Of a stretch of DNA of 64,000 nucleotides, positions 49,738 through 60,889 are shown one piece after another (the stretch's first letter is position 1; each line of letters begins with the position of its first letter). The DNA is taken from contig NC_064043.1 in NCBI RefSeq assembly GCF_932526225.1, forward strand, positions 9,336,821-9,400,820. The letters are read 5' to 3'. The translations under genes were made by a program, and so were the position numbers. This DNA is from Nematostella vectensis (taxonomy: Eukaryota > Cnidaria > Anthozoa > Actiniaria > Edwardsiidae). Under the pieces are notes generated by a model, which was not told the origin of the DNA, did not search any database, and worked only from the letters and a program-made list of their open reading frames with translations.

Positions 49738-52700
49738 CCGTAAAACACAAGGTTCCGCTATAAAAGGAAAGCTCCTCCCACCCCCGGGCTCGAATTTACC
49801 ATTTTAATCACCACGCTAGCTAGCAGTCACAAATTATAAGTCTCCAGTAAAAATCTCTGAGCCCGAGTTGGTTGGAATAAAACTATTTTTGCACAGGTAA
49901 CAATACATGTATGTTAAGAAATTGATAAATTAGTGATTTGCTGTCTAATCACTTTTGGTGCAATATTCAGAATTTGGCGCTATCCATAATCTGGCGCATC
50001 TGCATAAATCATTCTCGCGCTGCCATGAAAATGCTCGTATTAAAGCGCACACAGCTTTGTATAATATTATTTTACAATAAATAGAAACATTTAAGGTGTA
50101 CAAGTCTAGGAACGACATTTGATTTGGTTTAGAATATGAAATTTGAATTCAGCGCTCAGAGCAATTGTTCTGACATGTTGACTCATTGATTGTTCGAGCC
50201 CGGGGTGACCAGAGTGAAGTTAGTTCCTTATTCGCAGTTCCTTTTTCGTCTGTTTCCTTATTCGCTCAGTTCCCTTTTCAAATCCGGGGGGGTACTTACA
50301 TGATACCTTTTAATTCGAGTTGAAACAGTATTTAGGCATAACAGTTTATTCAGAACAAGTCCAACAGCATTTTCGTCGGGTAAATTTCGATGCTTTAACG
50401 TGCTCGCTGCTAAGAGGAGCTGTGAACATGAGACTCTATCTGCTACAAAAGGTCAAATTACGAAATGCGTGCAATCGCTTTCACAAATGAATCTAGCAAA
50501 AGAGAGGAAATCTACCTCTCATCTAATAAATGTATTTGTATCTTGGGCTTTATTTCCAAACGCATTAATATATTTAGAGGGGAAATATTCACGCTTTACT
50601 TGACTACGTACGTATGTCGTGTGAATTTGACCTTGCTAACAAAACCACAATTTGACAGATAGTGCTTGTTGTCAATTAACACCTTGGCTACTACATAAGG
50701 CTCTGACAAAACAAATAGATTAGTGCAGTGACACGAATAGGCAACTGCTCCTTATTCAAGTTAGTTTTCGCGGATAAGGAAATGGAATCTCCCAACGTCC
50801 GATTTCGTTTTACGACTTTATCCGAATAATGAATAGACTATGAAGAGGGTTGTCAGTGTTTGCTCATCATTTCTCAATAAAGGACATGAAATTTCATAAC
50901 GCCCGATTTCGCTTTAACGACTCCTTTCGAAAGAGTTCTCGAAAAAGGAAATGGTATTTCATAACTCCTTATCTCGTTTTAACTACTTATCCTAATAAGG
51001 AATAGACTAAAAAGAGGGTTTTTTATATTTTCTAAACATTTCTAGAATAAGGAAATGGTATTTTATAACGCCTGATTTCGTTTTACCTACTTATCCGCTT
51101 AAGCAATAGACTAAAGAGAGGGTTCTTTAGTATTTTCTTAACATTTCTCGAAAAAGGAAATGGTATTTCATAACGCCTGATTTCGTTTTAACTACTTATC
51201 CGAATAAGGAATAGACTAAAAAGAGGGTCGTTTGTGTTTTCTAAACATTTCTCGAATAAGGAAATGGTATTTTATAACGCCTGATTTCGTTTTAACTACC
51301 TATCCGAACAAGGAATAAACTATGAAGAGGATTGTCAGTGTTTGCACGTCGTTTTTTTCCGTAAAAGGAAATGTAATTTTGTTATTACGATATATTTGAA
51401 TACAGATTTGCGATATTTTTGAATAAAAGAATATAACGTTTGTTAAATGCATGAATTTATTGAAATATACGAGTGACACCAGCCTCCATAACTATTCCAA
51501 TCTCGTGTGTAATACATCAATAAGAATTGTCTATAAGGAGGTTGTACTTTCTCATTTTCTTATACCAAGGGTATTATGCAAATGGTTTGTGGTTGAAATT
51601 TGTAAATATTACATATTTGGTTGAAATATTACACAATGAATAAATTTATTTGAAATAATTTTATTTACATTTATAATTGACTCTACACAGGATTGTTTCG
51701 TTTGTGCGTGATACACTATGGAAAAGAAAAGCGGTATCACTTTGATTATGTTTGTCCCATTTATTGTTCTGAAAAGATATTGGATTTCCTGAAGGACGAT
51801 TTTGCACGATATGTTATGATATAAACATCTGCAGGAGTTGATTGATTGGAGTCGTAAAAGGTTTTCTTCCACAAGTCTAACAGACAGCCAAGCGTACAGG
51901 TTGCCTGTCTTGTCCTAGGACATGAAACAGTGGTCTCGGTCAAACAGACGCCCTGCCTCGATCTCCAAAACCATCCGTTGCCTCAAGATAGGCACATCTC
52001 TCTGAAATAATATAATTTTTTTTACATTTAGGCAAAACCCTATGTAAGTAAAAACAATTTGGACTCTACTATATACATTATCTTACCTGCTCAAAATCGA
52101 TGGCGCTGTATAGCCCTAGACATCTAGCAATCTGGCAAAACATTAATTTATTATTCCGATGTGATGATCAGCAGCATAAAAATATTTCAACATATAGAGA
52201 CTAAATAATATCCCTTATATAGTAAACACCTTATAGTAAAAGCTTACTTGGCAAACAAAAACACCGCAGTCGTCCGAATTTGTTTGAAGTGGTATATTCT
52301 GTTGACATACAAGAACTGTCAGGAGCGTAACCCTAAGTTCTCAGTCATAAATATAAAAGGACAGTATTCAGCCTTATATTTATTTTCATATTTATTTTTA
52401 TATTTATGTTATCTGTTTAATGTTCTTCGGGCCTAGCCCTAACCCACACACGAAGCGTTAAAATTCAAGGCAGGGGAGCCGCTAGAGTATCTAGTTACAA
52501 GGCCGATACACCTAAACAACAAACTATTTACCATAAGTAGTGTTTATTTACTTGTTGAGAAAGAAAGAACAGGGAGCCTTCCTATCACCGGCTTTGCTAC
52601 ATCTTCTGATATAACCAGAGACCATTCAAATTAAAAGCATAGAATATGTATAAATTACCTTACTGACAGCGTTTACAAGAGCACGATGATAAAGATAAGC

Positions 52701-55240
52701 TGGACTACATGTCCTTGCGGCTTGGACATAGGACAATTTACTTGCTTGTATCGTGTATCATTTGCCAAAGTTCGTTAGAAAGTGTTGATCTTGGGCAACA
52801 CACTGTACAGTGTTTTTATTGCAATAACATAGAATTAAACAAGACTTCAAATAATGGTCCAAACTCTGTATTTTATTATATTTATAAATACATTTATAGC
52901 ACACACTAGAGCTGGGCCAGAACCGTAGCATGCCATATAAGATTGCGGATTGGGGGGGGGGGGGGGGGGGGGGTTGGCACAAAATTGCGGGTGGGGGGTG
53001 CACAATACAAGAAATATTAGGAAACCCAAACAAGCCGATGTTGAAAAAAAAAAAAACACGCTAACAATCTTCTTTTTACTCCATTCCTTTTTCGGTAAAA
53101 AAAAGTAGTAAAAACGAAATCAGGCGTTATGTAATGCCATTTCCTTTTTCAAGAGATGTTTAAAAAACACTAACGACCCTCTTTTTAGTCTATTCCTTAT
53201 TCGGATAAGTAGTTAAAACGAGATCGGGAGTTATGAAATACCATTTCCTTTTTCGAGAACTCTTTAGAAAGGAGTCGTAAAAGCGAATCGGGAGTTATGA
53301 AATTTCATTTCCTTTATTGAGAAATGATGAGCAAACACTAAGAACCCTCTCTTTAGTCTATTCCTCATTCGGATAAGTAGTTGAAACGAGATAGGGAGTT
53401 ATGAAATACCATTTCCTTTTTCGAGAAATGTTTAAAAAACACTAACGACCCTCTTTTTAGTCTATTCCTTATTCGGATAAGTAGTTAAAACGAAATCAGG
53501 CGTTATGAAATACCATTTCCTTTTTCGGGAACTCTTTAGAAAGGAGTCGTAAAAGCGAATCGGGAGTTATGAAATTTCATTTCCTTTATTGAGAAATGAT
53601 GAGCAAACACTAAGAACCCTCTCTTTAGTCTATTCCTTATTCGGATAAGTAGGTAAAACGAAATCAGGCGTTATGAAATACCATTTCCTTATTCGAGAAA
53701 TGTTTAGAAAATACTAAAGAACCCTCTCTTTAGTCTATTGCTTATTCGGATAAGTAGGTAAAACGAAATCAGGCGTTATGAAATACCATTTCCTTATTCG
53801 AGAAATGTTTAGAAAACACAAACGACCCTCTTTTTAGTCTATTCCTTATTCGGATAAGTAGGTAAAACGAAATCAGGCGTTATGAAATACCATTTCCTTA
53901 TTCGAGAAATGTTTAGAAAACACAAACGACCCTCTTTTTAGTCTATTCCTTATTCGGATAAGAAGTTTAAACGAAATCAGGCGTTATGAAATACCATTTC
54001 CTTATTCGAGAAATGTTAAGAAAATATAAAAAAACCCGCTTTTTAGTCTATTCCTTATTCGGATAAGTAGTTAAATCTAGATCGGGAGTTATGGAATACC
54101 ATTTCCTTTTTCGAGAACTCTTTCGAAAGGAGTAGTTAAAGCGAAATCGGGAGTTATAAAATTTCCTTTCCTTTATTGAGAAATGATGAGCAAAAACTGA
54201 CAATCCTCTTCATAGTTTATTCCTTATTCGGATAAGTAGTTAAAACGAAATCAGGCGTTATGAAATACCATTTCCTTTTTCGGGAACTCTTTAGAAAGGA
54301 GTCGTAAAAGCGAATCGGGAGTTATGAAATTTCATTTCCTTTTTCGAGAAATGTTTAAAAAACACTAACGACCCTCTTTTTAGTCTATTCCTTATTCGGA
54401 TAAGTAGTTAAAACGAGATCGGGAGTTATGAAATACCATTTCCTTTTTCGAGAACTCTTTAGAAAGGAGTCGTAAAAGCGAATCGGGAGTTATGAAATTT
54501 CATGTCCTTTATTGAGAAATGATGAGCAAACACTGACAACCCTCTTCATAGTCTATTCCTTATTCGGATAAAGTCGTAAAACGAAATCGGACGTTGGGAG
54601 ATTCCATTTCCTTATCCGCGAAAACTAACTTGAATAAGGAGCAGTTGCCTATTCGTGTCACTTCACTAATCTATTTGTTTTGTCAGAGCCTTATGTAGTA
54701 GCCAAGGTGTTAATTGACAACAAGCGCTATCTGTCAAATTGTGGTTTTGTTAGCAAGGTCAAATTCACACGACATACGTACGTAGTCAAGTAAAGCGTGA
54801 ATATTTCCCCTCTAAATATATTAATGCGTTTGGAAATAAAGCCCAAGATACAAATACATTTATTAGATGAGAGGTAGATTTCCTCTCTTTTGCTAGATTC
54901 ATTTGTGAAAGCGATTGCACGCATTTCGTAATTTGACCTTTTGTAGCAGATAGAGTCTCATGTTCACAGCTCCTCTTAGCAGCGAGCACGTTAAAGCATC
55001 GAAATTTACCCGACGAAAATGCTGTTGGACTTGTTCTGAATAAACTGTTATGCCTAAATACTGTTTCAACTCGAATTAAAAGGTATCATGTAAGTACCCC
55101 CCCGGATTTGAAAAGGGAACTGAGCGAATAAGGAAACAGACGAAAAAGGAACTGCGAATAAGGAACTAACTTCACTCTGGTCCCGGGGTGGGAGGAGCTT
55201 TTCCTTTTAAAGCGGAACCTCGTGTTTAAACGGTTGGGTT
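49738..55240. mobile_element. Older inverted-repeat element interrupted by the foldback element
   Basis: Left arm about 49738-49796 (AGGTTCCGCT..AAAAGGAAA, CTCCTCCCACCCCCGGGCTCGAA). The right arm is its complement, split in two: TTCGAGCCCGGGGTG before the foldback element (50193-50207) and CCCGGGGTGGGAGGAGC onward after it (55182-55240). Removing the insertion and one target copy restores a continuous arm and a MITE of about 0.5 kb. Outer borders are approximate. Confidence 0.75.
50208..55181. mobile_element. 4,974-bp non-autonomous foldback transposon with 9-bp target duplication
   Basis: Ends ACCAGAGTGAAGTTAG and its complement, flanked by a perfect direct repeat CCCGGGGTG (50199-50207 and 55182-55190). 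The outer ~600 bp of the two arms are almost identical: over 50400-50660 against 54727-54989 I see essentially one change. Inside each arm lies an array of roughly 100-bp units (left about 50740-51370, right about 53060-54640) built on TTATCCGAATAAGGAATAGAC and GAAATGGTATTTCATAACGC; the right array is longer. The middle (51380-53050) is AT-rich with a G-run at about 52953-52972. No transposase frame is present. A 9-bp duplication with long subterminal arrays is compatible with Mutator-like or classical Foldback elements; the superfamily is not proven. Confidence 0.92.
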
Positions 55241-56983
55241 GAGATAATTACCGCATTTTTGTTTAACCTCCCCTCGAATTAGACGCCAGCTACGTGGGGC
55301 TCAAATAATGATATTCACATCAGTGATAAAATAAAAAGTCACGTCTTTTTGCGTACTTACGTACGCCCCACGTACCCATATTACTCAGTGCATTCGCTAG
55401 CGTGTGAGGTTTTTTTATGGCAGTTGCTATCAGTTCAGAAAAAAAAGGTCAATTTCGAATGCATGTTCACTTTTGTCGCATTGTTAGCAACTATTGTTGG
55501 GGAATCCTTGATATGAGAATTACAAACATCGCGAGAACCCTGGGTTGTCTGTTGTCTACCCAAAAAGACTTCCGATGCTAGAAATGTCACGTGACTCACT
55601 ACGTATTCATACTTTCCGATCTTGAGAATAAAATGTAGTTTTAACAGAAAAAAATGTTAATATGCACAAAAGACAATCAATCATCTCTATTCCTCACCAC
55701 CCAACTGGCCTGTTAACAGCGCGATTCCGGATTAATCTCTTTGTAGGTCAAAATAGTTCAAGAAAATAAATGATTGAAAAAGGAAAGACAGAATTAAATG
55801 AAGCAATAGTGCAATTAAGCGCATTTGCAGCATTCAATATAAAGCCACTTGGGGGTTAAAAACCGGTGGATCCAATATTCATTGGTGGTTCCACAAATAA
55901 CACACCGTTCCCTTTATCTGCGAATTTCAAAAATAAAAATACTTAAGAAAATTAAGCATAAAACACTGGGAGTTCTCAATCAGCTTCCTTGTTACATACA
56001 GTGTACTGTCGCATTATTGATATAAAGGCGAATAATAACATCCATCTGACAAGGGTAATTGACTGAGCAGCGAACTCGATATCACCTGCATTTGGAAGTT
56101 GCGCAAAAAGGGGCGATGTTGCGGTTGTGATCAGTGGCCCCATAAGCATTGACGCATGCATCAGTTGCGATATGATCAGAACAGACAAAGCTTTATTTGA
56201 GACGCCTTAAAACTCAAAACACTTCTAATCTCATCTCCGCTCAAGGGCTTCGCTTTTAAAACGATAACCAAACAAGGAATTGTCTCAAAGATCATCAGGT
56301 CTAAAAGAGGTTTACAGAGAAAGATTGGAAATGTTTATCAAGGTGAGTAGCAGCTGGATTAAACAGAAAGCGATACGCTCTTGAAGACGACAGAAGGAAA
56401 CTCATATCTATGAAACAAGCGATAAAGATGGGTGAAAGTGAGATAATTAACGGTCTGGCGTTTCGTTGTTAAAAATTCGTCTTGCTTTGGTCGAGTTTTT
56501 CTTATTAATCTAAGTCATTTCCTCTTCAAACATTTGCGATAAGACCGAGGCCAACGGGATTGTCGAAAAGGTAAGGTGTTGTCAAAACGGGTTGTCAAAA
56601 AGGCAAGGTGTAAAAATGGAACAAATAGAAACTTATTTAAATCGTTTCAAAATCATGGGAATAGGGTAGGCGAAACAAGAGCTACAAGTTTTTGAATACC
56701 AGTAAATCAACACGTTTGCATTTGAGACAAGGCTGCCACAGAGAGTGAATGATGATTTCTTGGACATTACCAAAATTACTTACGCACTGAATAATTCATT
56801 TCAGAGGTAGACCTCGATCATGGAAGCGAACTTCCTGCCAAAACGAGTTAAGTCAACATTAGGTTACTAAAGCAGGGACGTTTCTTCTTCCCTTGTTAAA
56901 ACTTGACATCAGGAAGCGCCTACTTAGGTTCTTTCAGACTTCAAACGTCAAAAAGCAAGAAGCTAAACAAACTTTCTCTGACA
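55241..56983. other. Intergenic region upstream of GPCR
   Basis: No gene recognised. A hydrophobic minus-strand frame at 55976-56188 has no family match and is not called. Presumably contains the promoter or 5' UTR of the 56984 gene. Confidence 0.45.
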
Positions 56984-57985
56984 ATGAGCACGAACGAGTC
57001 CGATGAGTGCTTGAGACAATGTTCGACGGAAGCCGCCATTAGCCTTGCTAGTCTGAACGGTATCTCTTCCTTTGTAGCGGTCTTTGGAAATGTCATTGTA
57101 TTGATGGCAATCTACCGTAAGAACAGTCTTCAAACTGTCTCTAACTTTTTTATCTGTTCATTGGCCGCATCTGACTTGATGATAGGCCTTGTTATGAACC
57201 CTTTGAATATCGCAATGAATCTTAAACACGCCTGGGTCAAACTAGATCACATACTTATGCAGCTCCAGTCATTTTTCTGGATCCAAATGACCACTGCTAC
57301 AACGTTCAGCTTATGCAGTGTCACATTGGACCGCTATATCTGTATCGCGTACCCTTTTAAACACAATGACATCATCACAACAAGGCGCTGCCTCATGGTT
57401 ATCATATTTAACTGGGCCTTCTCCATCCTGTTTGCTTCACTCAACTTTTACATCCCCCCTACCAGTATGACAAGCTTGTGGATAGCGTGCGCATTCATAA
57501 CTGTGGTAATCCCGCTGACCATCATCTCCTTCTGCTACCTCCGTATGTGTCATCTTGCTTCGTCGCATCGACGGAGAATAACGAGTGAATCTTCGGCGAC
57601 CTGTCGGGAAATCCTTCACAGCCAACGGAATAACAAGGCAATGTGGACGGCAGGGCTTATCATCGTGGTTTTCGGAGTGACGTTTTTCCCTAGCTTCGTA
57701 GTGAACTGTCTGCAGCTTCTAAACACAGATTTATGTATACGTCACAAGTACCAGTGCATCTGGGCATGGGTTTCGTTTATCTCCTACATCAGCGCCGCAA
57801 CGGATCCCTGGATCTACGCCATTCGCTCAGAGGAATTCCGCTCAGCCTTTAAAACTATCTTCGGGATGTCGACAAGATTACACAACGATGGAATACGCAA
57901 CTCTACTGAAAGACAAACCCAAAGTCCACGTGAAGAACATAAGACAGCCGGTCACGTGAACCTCGGTCTTAGCAACCGCGCATAG
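56984..57985 (+). CDS. Class A GPCR, MECA (melanocortin/EDG/cannabinoid/adenosine)-like, 333 aa
   Basis: Intronless. The start is the ATG at 56984 (MSTNESDE); 27 further codons are open upstream but begin only with TTG. Seven membrane segments are visible. Class A marks: GN (35-36), SLAASD in TM2 (59-64), DRY (116-118), Trp144 in TM4, Pro236 in TM6 and DPWIY in TM7 (274-278). There is no Cys at the start of TM3, and ECL2 (about 156-164) is very short and lacks Cys. These traits, with the IYA.RS.E.R..FK pattern after TM7, are typical of melanocortin receptors and relatives. N4 is a glycosylation sequon. Family placement is moderate; cnidarians have many lineage-specific receptors of this type and the ligand is unknown. 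Confidence 0.88.
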   Translation: MSTNESDECLRQCSTEAAISLASLNGISSFVAVFGNVIVLMAIYRKNSLQTVSNFFICSLAASDLMIGLVMNPLNIAMNLKHAWVKLDHILMQLQSFFWIQMTTATTFSLCSVTLDRYICIAYPFKHNDIITTRRCLMVIIFNWAFSILFASLNFYIPPTSMTSLWIACAFITVVIPLTIISFCYLRMCHLASSHRRRITSESSATCREILHSQRNNKAMWTAGLIIVVFGVTFFPSFVVNCLQLLNTDLCIRHKYQCIWAWVSFISYISAATDPWIYAIRSEEFRSAFKTIFGMSTRLHNDGIRNSTERQTQSPREEHKTAGHVNLGLSNRA

Positions 57986-58139
57986 AGTGCACCTCATAAG
58001 ACCCTATGAGCCTGTCTTATGAGCACCAAGTCTAGTTGTCGAGCACGCGTCTAAGATATCTGGGCATGTGGCTGTCAGTCACTATTGAGTGCATCATATG
58101 GAGATCATATGAACACAGTCCTTTTGTAATATGAGCCCC

Positions 58140-58335
58140 AGAGCCACGTGACGAAGTCGTGTCTAAAACAACAAGCCACGTGTACATGCCCGGCACCTGC
58201 ACTACCGTAAAACAACCCCAAAGCCACGTGACGAGGCCGTGTCTAAAACAACAAGCAACGTGTAGATGTCCGGCACCTGCACTACCGTAAAACAACCCCA
58301 AAGCCACGTGACGAGGCCGTGTCTAAACAACAAGT
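58140..58335. repeat. 80-bp tandem repeat rich in CACGTG
   Basis: Units begin at 58144, 58224 and 58304 (2.4 copies). Each starts with CCACGTGACGA, and the first also has CCACGTGTAC (mutated to CAACGTGTAG in the second). It lies about 150 bp downstream of the GPCR stop codon. Confidence 0.85.
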
Positions 58336-58814
58336 GTGCTGAAGTCCATGATCAAAAACCTCTTGAATCAATCAATGGCCCCCAACAACTGTAATTTACT
58401 AGTAAAACTAATCCACAGTATGTGGCAGATTTAAACAGGGGAGTATACTATAATTTGAAAACAAAAAATGGCCATGGCACTTTTGATTTCGATGAACATT
58501 TTCCACCAACGCCAATGAGGTGCCGGTTCCATTGATGCGTGTCCCAAAGACGAACCAAATAAGTTAAAATCTATATCTGGCATCTAAATCAAAGATCTTA
58601 TTGGTTTTATCATTGAATTCAAGCACACTGTTTTATTATAACTATCTTGATATCTTTTCTTTACATATGGCTTCTACAAATGTAACAATTCCACAATCAA
58701 GTCATCACGCTAATTTTGTAGAAAAATCTATAGATAAACACTGTTTAGGCTAAGATATGTAAGATAAATCTATAATTTTAGGTGAGAAAAACCTGACTAA
58801 GGCAAGGAAGTTGG

Positions 58815-58883
58815 TACCCTGGGTACCAGAGCCTCCAGACTTCACTGGACGAGAGAAGTCCAAAGGCTCTGGTACCCAGGGTA
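58815..58883. repeat. 69-bp hairpin repeat
   Basis: Perfect 19-bp arms (TACCCTGGGTACCAGAGCC and its complement) around a 31-bp loop. It looks like a small palindromic repeat element. The remaining sequence between 57986 and 59193 shows no gene. Confidence 0.75.
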
Positions 58884-59193
58884 GAAAGTTGGAAGCTATA
58901 AGGAGACTTTTTACAATTCATGCGAAACAAATATTTTTAAAAAATTGTAAAAAAAGAAAGATTTTTTAATGGAAGCAAAATTGAATCTTTCATATCTTTG
59001 CTATTATTTCTATTTCATGAGCAAATGTTACTACAGATGCCTATGCACTAAAGCTGTAAGCTTACTCATTTTTAGGGGGGCTGGCAGTCCTCTTAACAAT
59101 TTATGGGGTGGCCTGCAGCCTGTCCCCAACTGTTCCTGTGTTAACATGTGATGATGAGACATCACAATGACTTGATGTTAATACTCAACTGAC

Positions 59194-59450
59194 CTCACAA
59201 CAGGAGAGGGCTCCTCATATTATAATTTGATACATTTGGAACAGGAGATTCACTTCTCCAGGAGACTATCAGTTTCAGCTTGATGCTTTGGAATTCCCCC
59301 AAAAAGGTAGTAATAAATGCTTGGACGAGAAGTAAAGTGCAAACGATGCAGTTTCGTATGTCACTTTCGATAGTAACTTTGAGTAACTTTCCCTTCTAGG
59401 GTAGGGAACTATGTTGTTTTGTATACATGGGGTCGAGGCTATTCCATACT
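59194..59450 (-). pseudogene. Collapsed partial duplicate of the DRAM-family gene
   Basis: 59313-59450 resembles the DRAM gene's upstream region (60634-60756; shared CGATGCAGTTTCG, TGTTGTTTTGTATACATG). It is fused directly to 59194-59312, which resembles the 3' part of its last exon (59461-59590; same MRSPLLL ending, stop TGA instead of TAA). The entire middle of the gene is missing. On the gene strand the order is promoter copy then exon tail, as expected for a tandem duplicate that suffered one large internal deletion. Not expected to make a functional protein. Confidence 0.8.
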
Positions 59451-59459
59451 CAGCTAGCC

Positions 59460-60500
59460 TTACAACAGGAGAGGACTCCTCATACTATCTTCTGATACAC
59501 TTAGTGGAACAGGAGATTCACTTCTCCGGGAGACCATCAGTTTCATCTTGATGCTTCGGAATTCCCCGAAAAAGGTAGTAATAAATACCAGGATGGTTAT
59601 AGCCATCAGCCACTCTGCTGCATCACTCATGATATGAGATTTATACCCAGTCTCACCTGGCTTCCATGTGGGACGTAAATCTGAATTTGGGTGCCCTGAT
59701 TGCCACTTTGATTGGGCATATCCCCTTCCAACTAGAGTTAGAATAAAGAAGACAGTAGATGCTCCACTAAGTGCGGACCTTATCACAAAGAGCCCTGCAG
59801 AATTGAGTCCACAGTTCATCATTTTGTAAGTGATAAGCGTCTGAATCCAGCAATAGAAGACACTACACAGGAATACCATCACTGCCCCAGTCAAATGGAC
59901 TATTGTAACAGCATCAACCTAGAGGAACACAGACCAACGTTGAATTATTTAAAAACATGCAAAAATGTCTATGTTCTCTCTACTCTTACTTTTTTGATAC
60001 ACTGGGAAATACAAGTTAAGTATCTGGGACGCCAAAGCTCATGGCGAGTATAAAGCATCAAGAAAGTCTATCCGAGTCTATGCCTAATAATTTATAAGTA
60101 AGCTTATACATATTACTAAACTGTGCATACAGCTAACATCATTTCATACCTGGAAGTTTGCAACGAGGCTTGCTCCCAAGCCAGCCAGCAGGCCAAACAC
60201 CAAGGATGTAATATTAAGTCTGAGTAGAAGCGGCCTCGCTTCCTCATTCCAGTCCGAATCGTGCCTCAACTGTAGGAACCTAACGAAAAGCGTCAAAACA
60301 AACACAAAACTGCAAATGTTGAACAGCTGACTGAATATGTTACTCTCTGGAACTTTATCGCCGGTCTGACTGATGCTTGGGAACCATGGACTGACATCAT
60401 CCTCTACTAGCGAGACTGTGTAGGTTAGGATAAATGTGGATATAGAGAGAATAGCGAGTAAAGCAGGAAGGAGGGCGAAACTCTTGCAACAACGGCACAT
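59460..60500 (-). CDS. DRAM2: DRAM-family (damage-regulated autophagy modulator) membrane protein, 269 aa
   Basis: Two exons: 60150-60500 (117 codons, ATG at 60500) and 59460-59918 (stop TAA), joined in phase 0. The protein has six predicted membrane segments and the Frag1/DRAM pattern: N-terminal FALLPALLAI, PWFPSISQTG..VPES in the first loop, VANFQ at the exon junction, AAEWLMA near the end. The length is close to human DRAM2 (266). Family members are lysosomal or endomembrane proteins that promote autophagy. DRAM1 and DRAM2 cannot be told apart by eye, so the symbol is provisional. The 5' gene neighbour DDX11 is divergent, 389 bp away. A degenerate duplicate lies immediately 3'. Confidence 0.88.
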
Positions 60501-60889
60501 TTCAGCCTTCAGTTTTAGAAAGAAAAGCACCTGGATAAATCTATTATATCAAGTTAGCTTTCCTTTGAAATCAATGCTTTTTGTTCTTCGTAGTCATTTA
60601 AGTAAGTAATACCAGGGAAGGCAGATAATTTCTTGGAAGAGAAGTGAAGTGGACGATGCAGTTTCGGGTGTCACTTTCGATAGCGCGTAACCTTTCTCTC
60701 CAGGGTAGGGAACTCTGTTGTTTTGTATACATGAAGTCGAGGCTATCAGCCCAACTCCCCGCGAAATTTCGAACGCCATCTTGCAAAATGACAGACGAAA
60801 ACTTGCAAAATGACAGACAAAAACTCGCCATCTTTGAGTCCAAAAACAGGTTGTTATTCGTAGCTAGCTAACTGCGGGTTTGCAGCACA
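60501..60889. promoter_or_regulatory. Divergent promoter region, DRAM gene / DDX11
   Basis: 389 bp separate the two ATGs. An acceptor-like CCAG before 60530 suggests a non-coding first exon of the DRAM gene. Part of this region (60634-60756) is duplicated at 59313-59450. A short direct repeat, CTTGCAAAATGACAGAC, occurs twice near 60780-60815. No TATA box seen. Confidence 0.5.

Noticed and set aside
50400-50603. Identical 67-codon frames here and at 54786-54989
   Set aside because: They are mirror copies in the two arms of the foldback element, start at non-ATG codons and show no domain.
55976-56188. Hydrophobic 70-codon minus-strand frame
   Set aside because: No family match and no context; AT-rich intergenic sequence yields such frames by chance.
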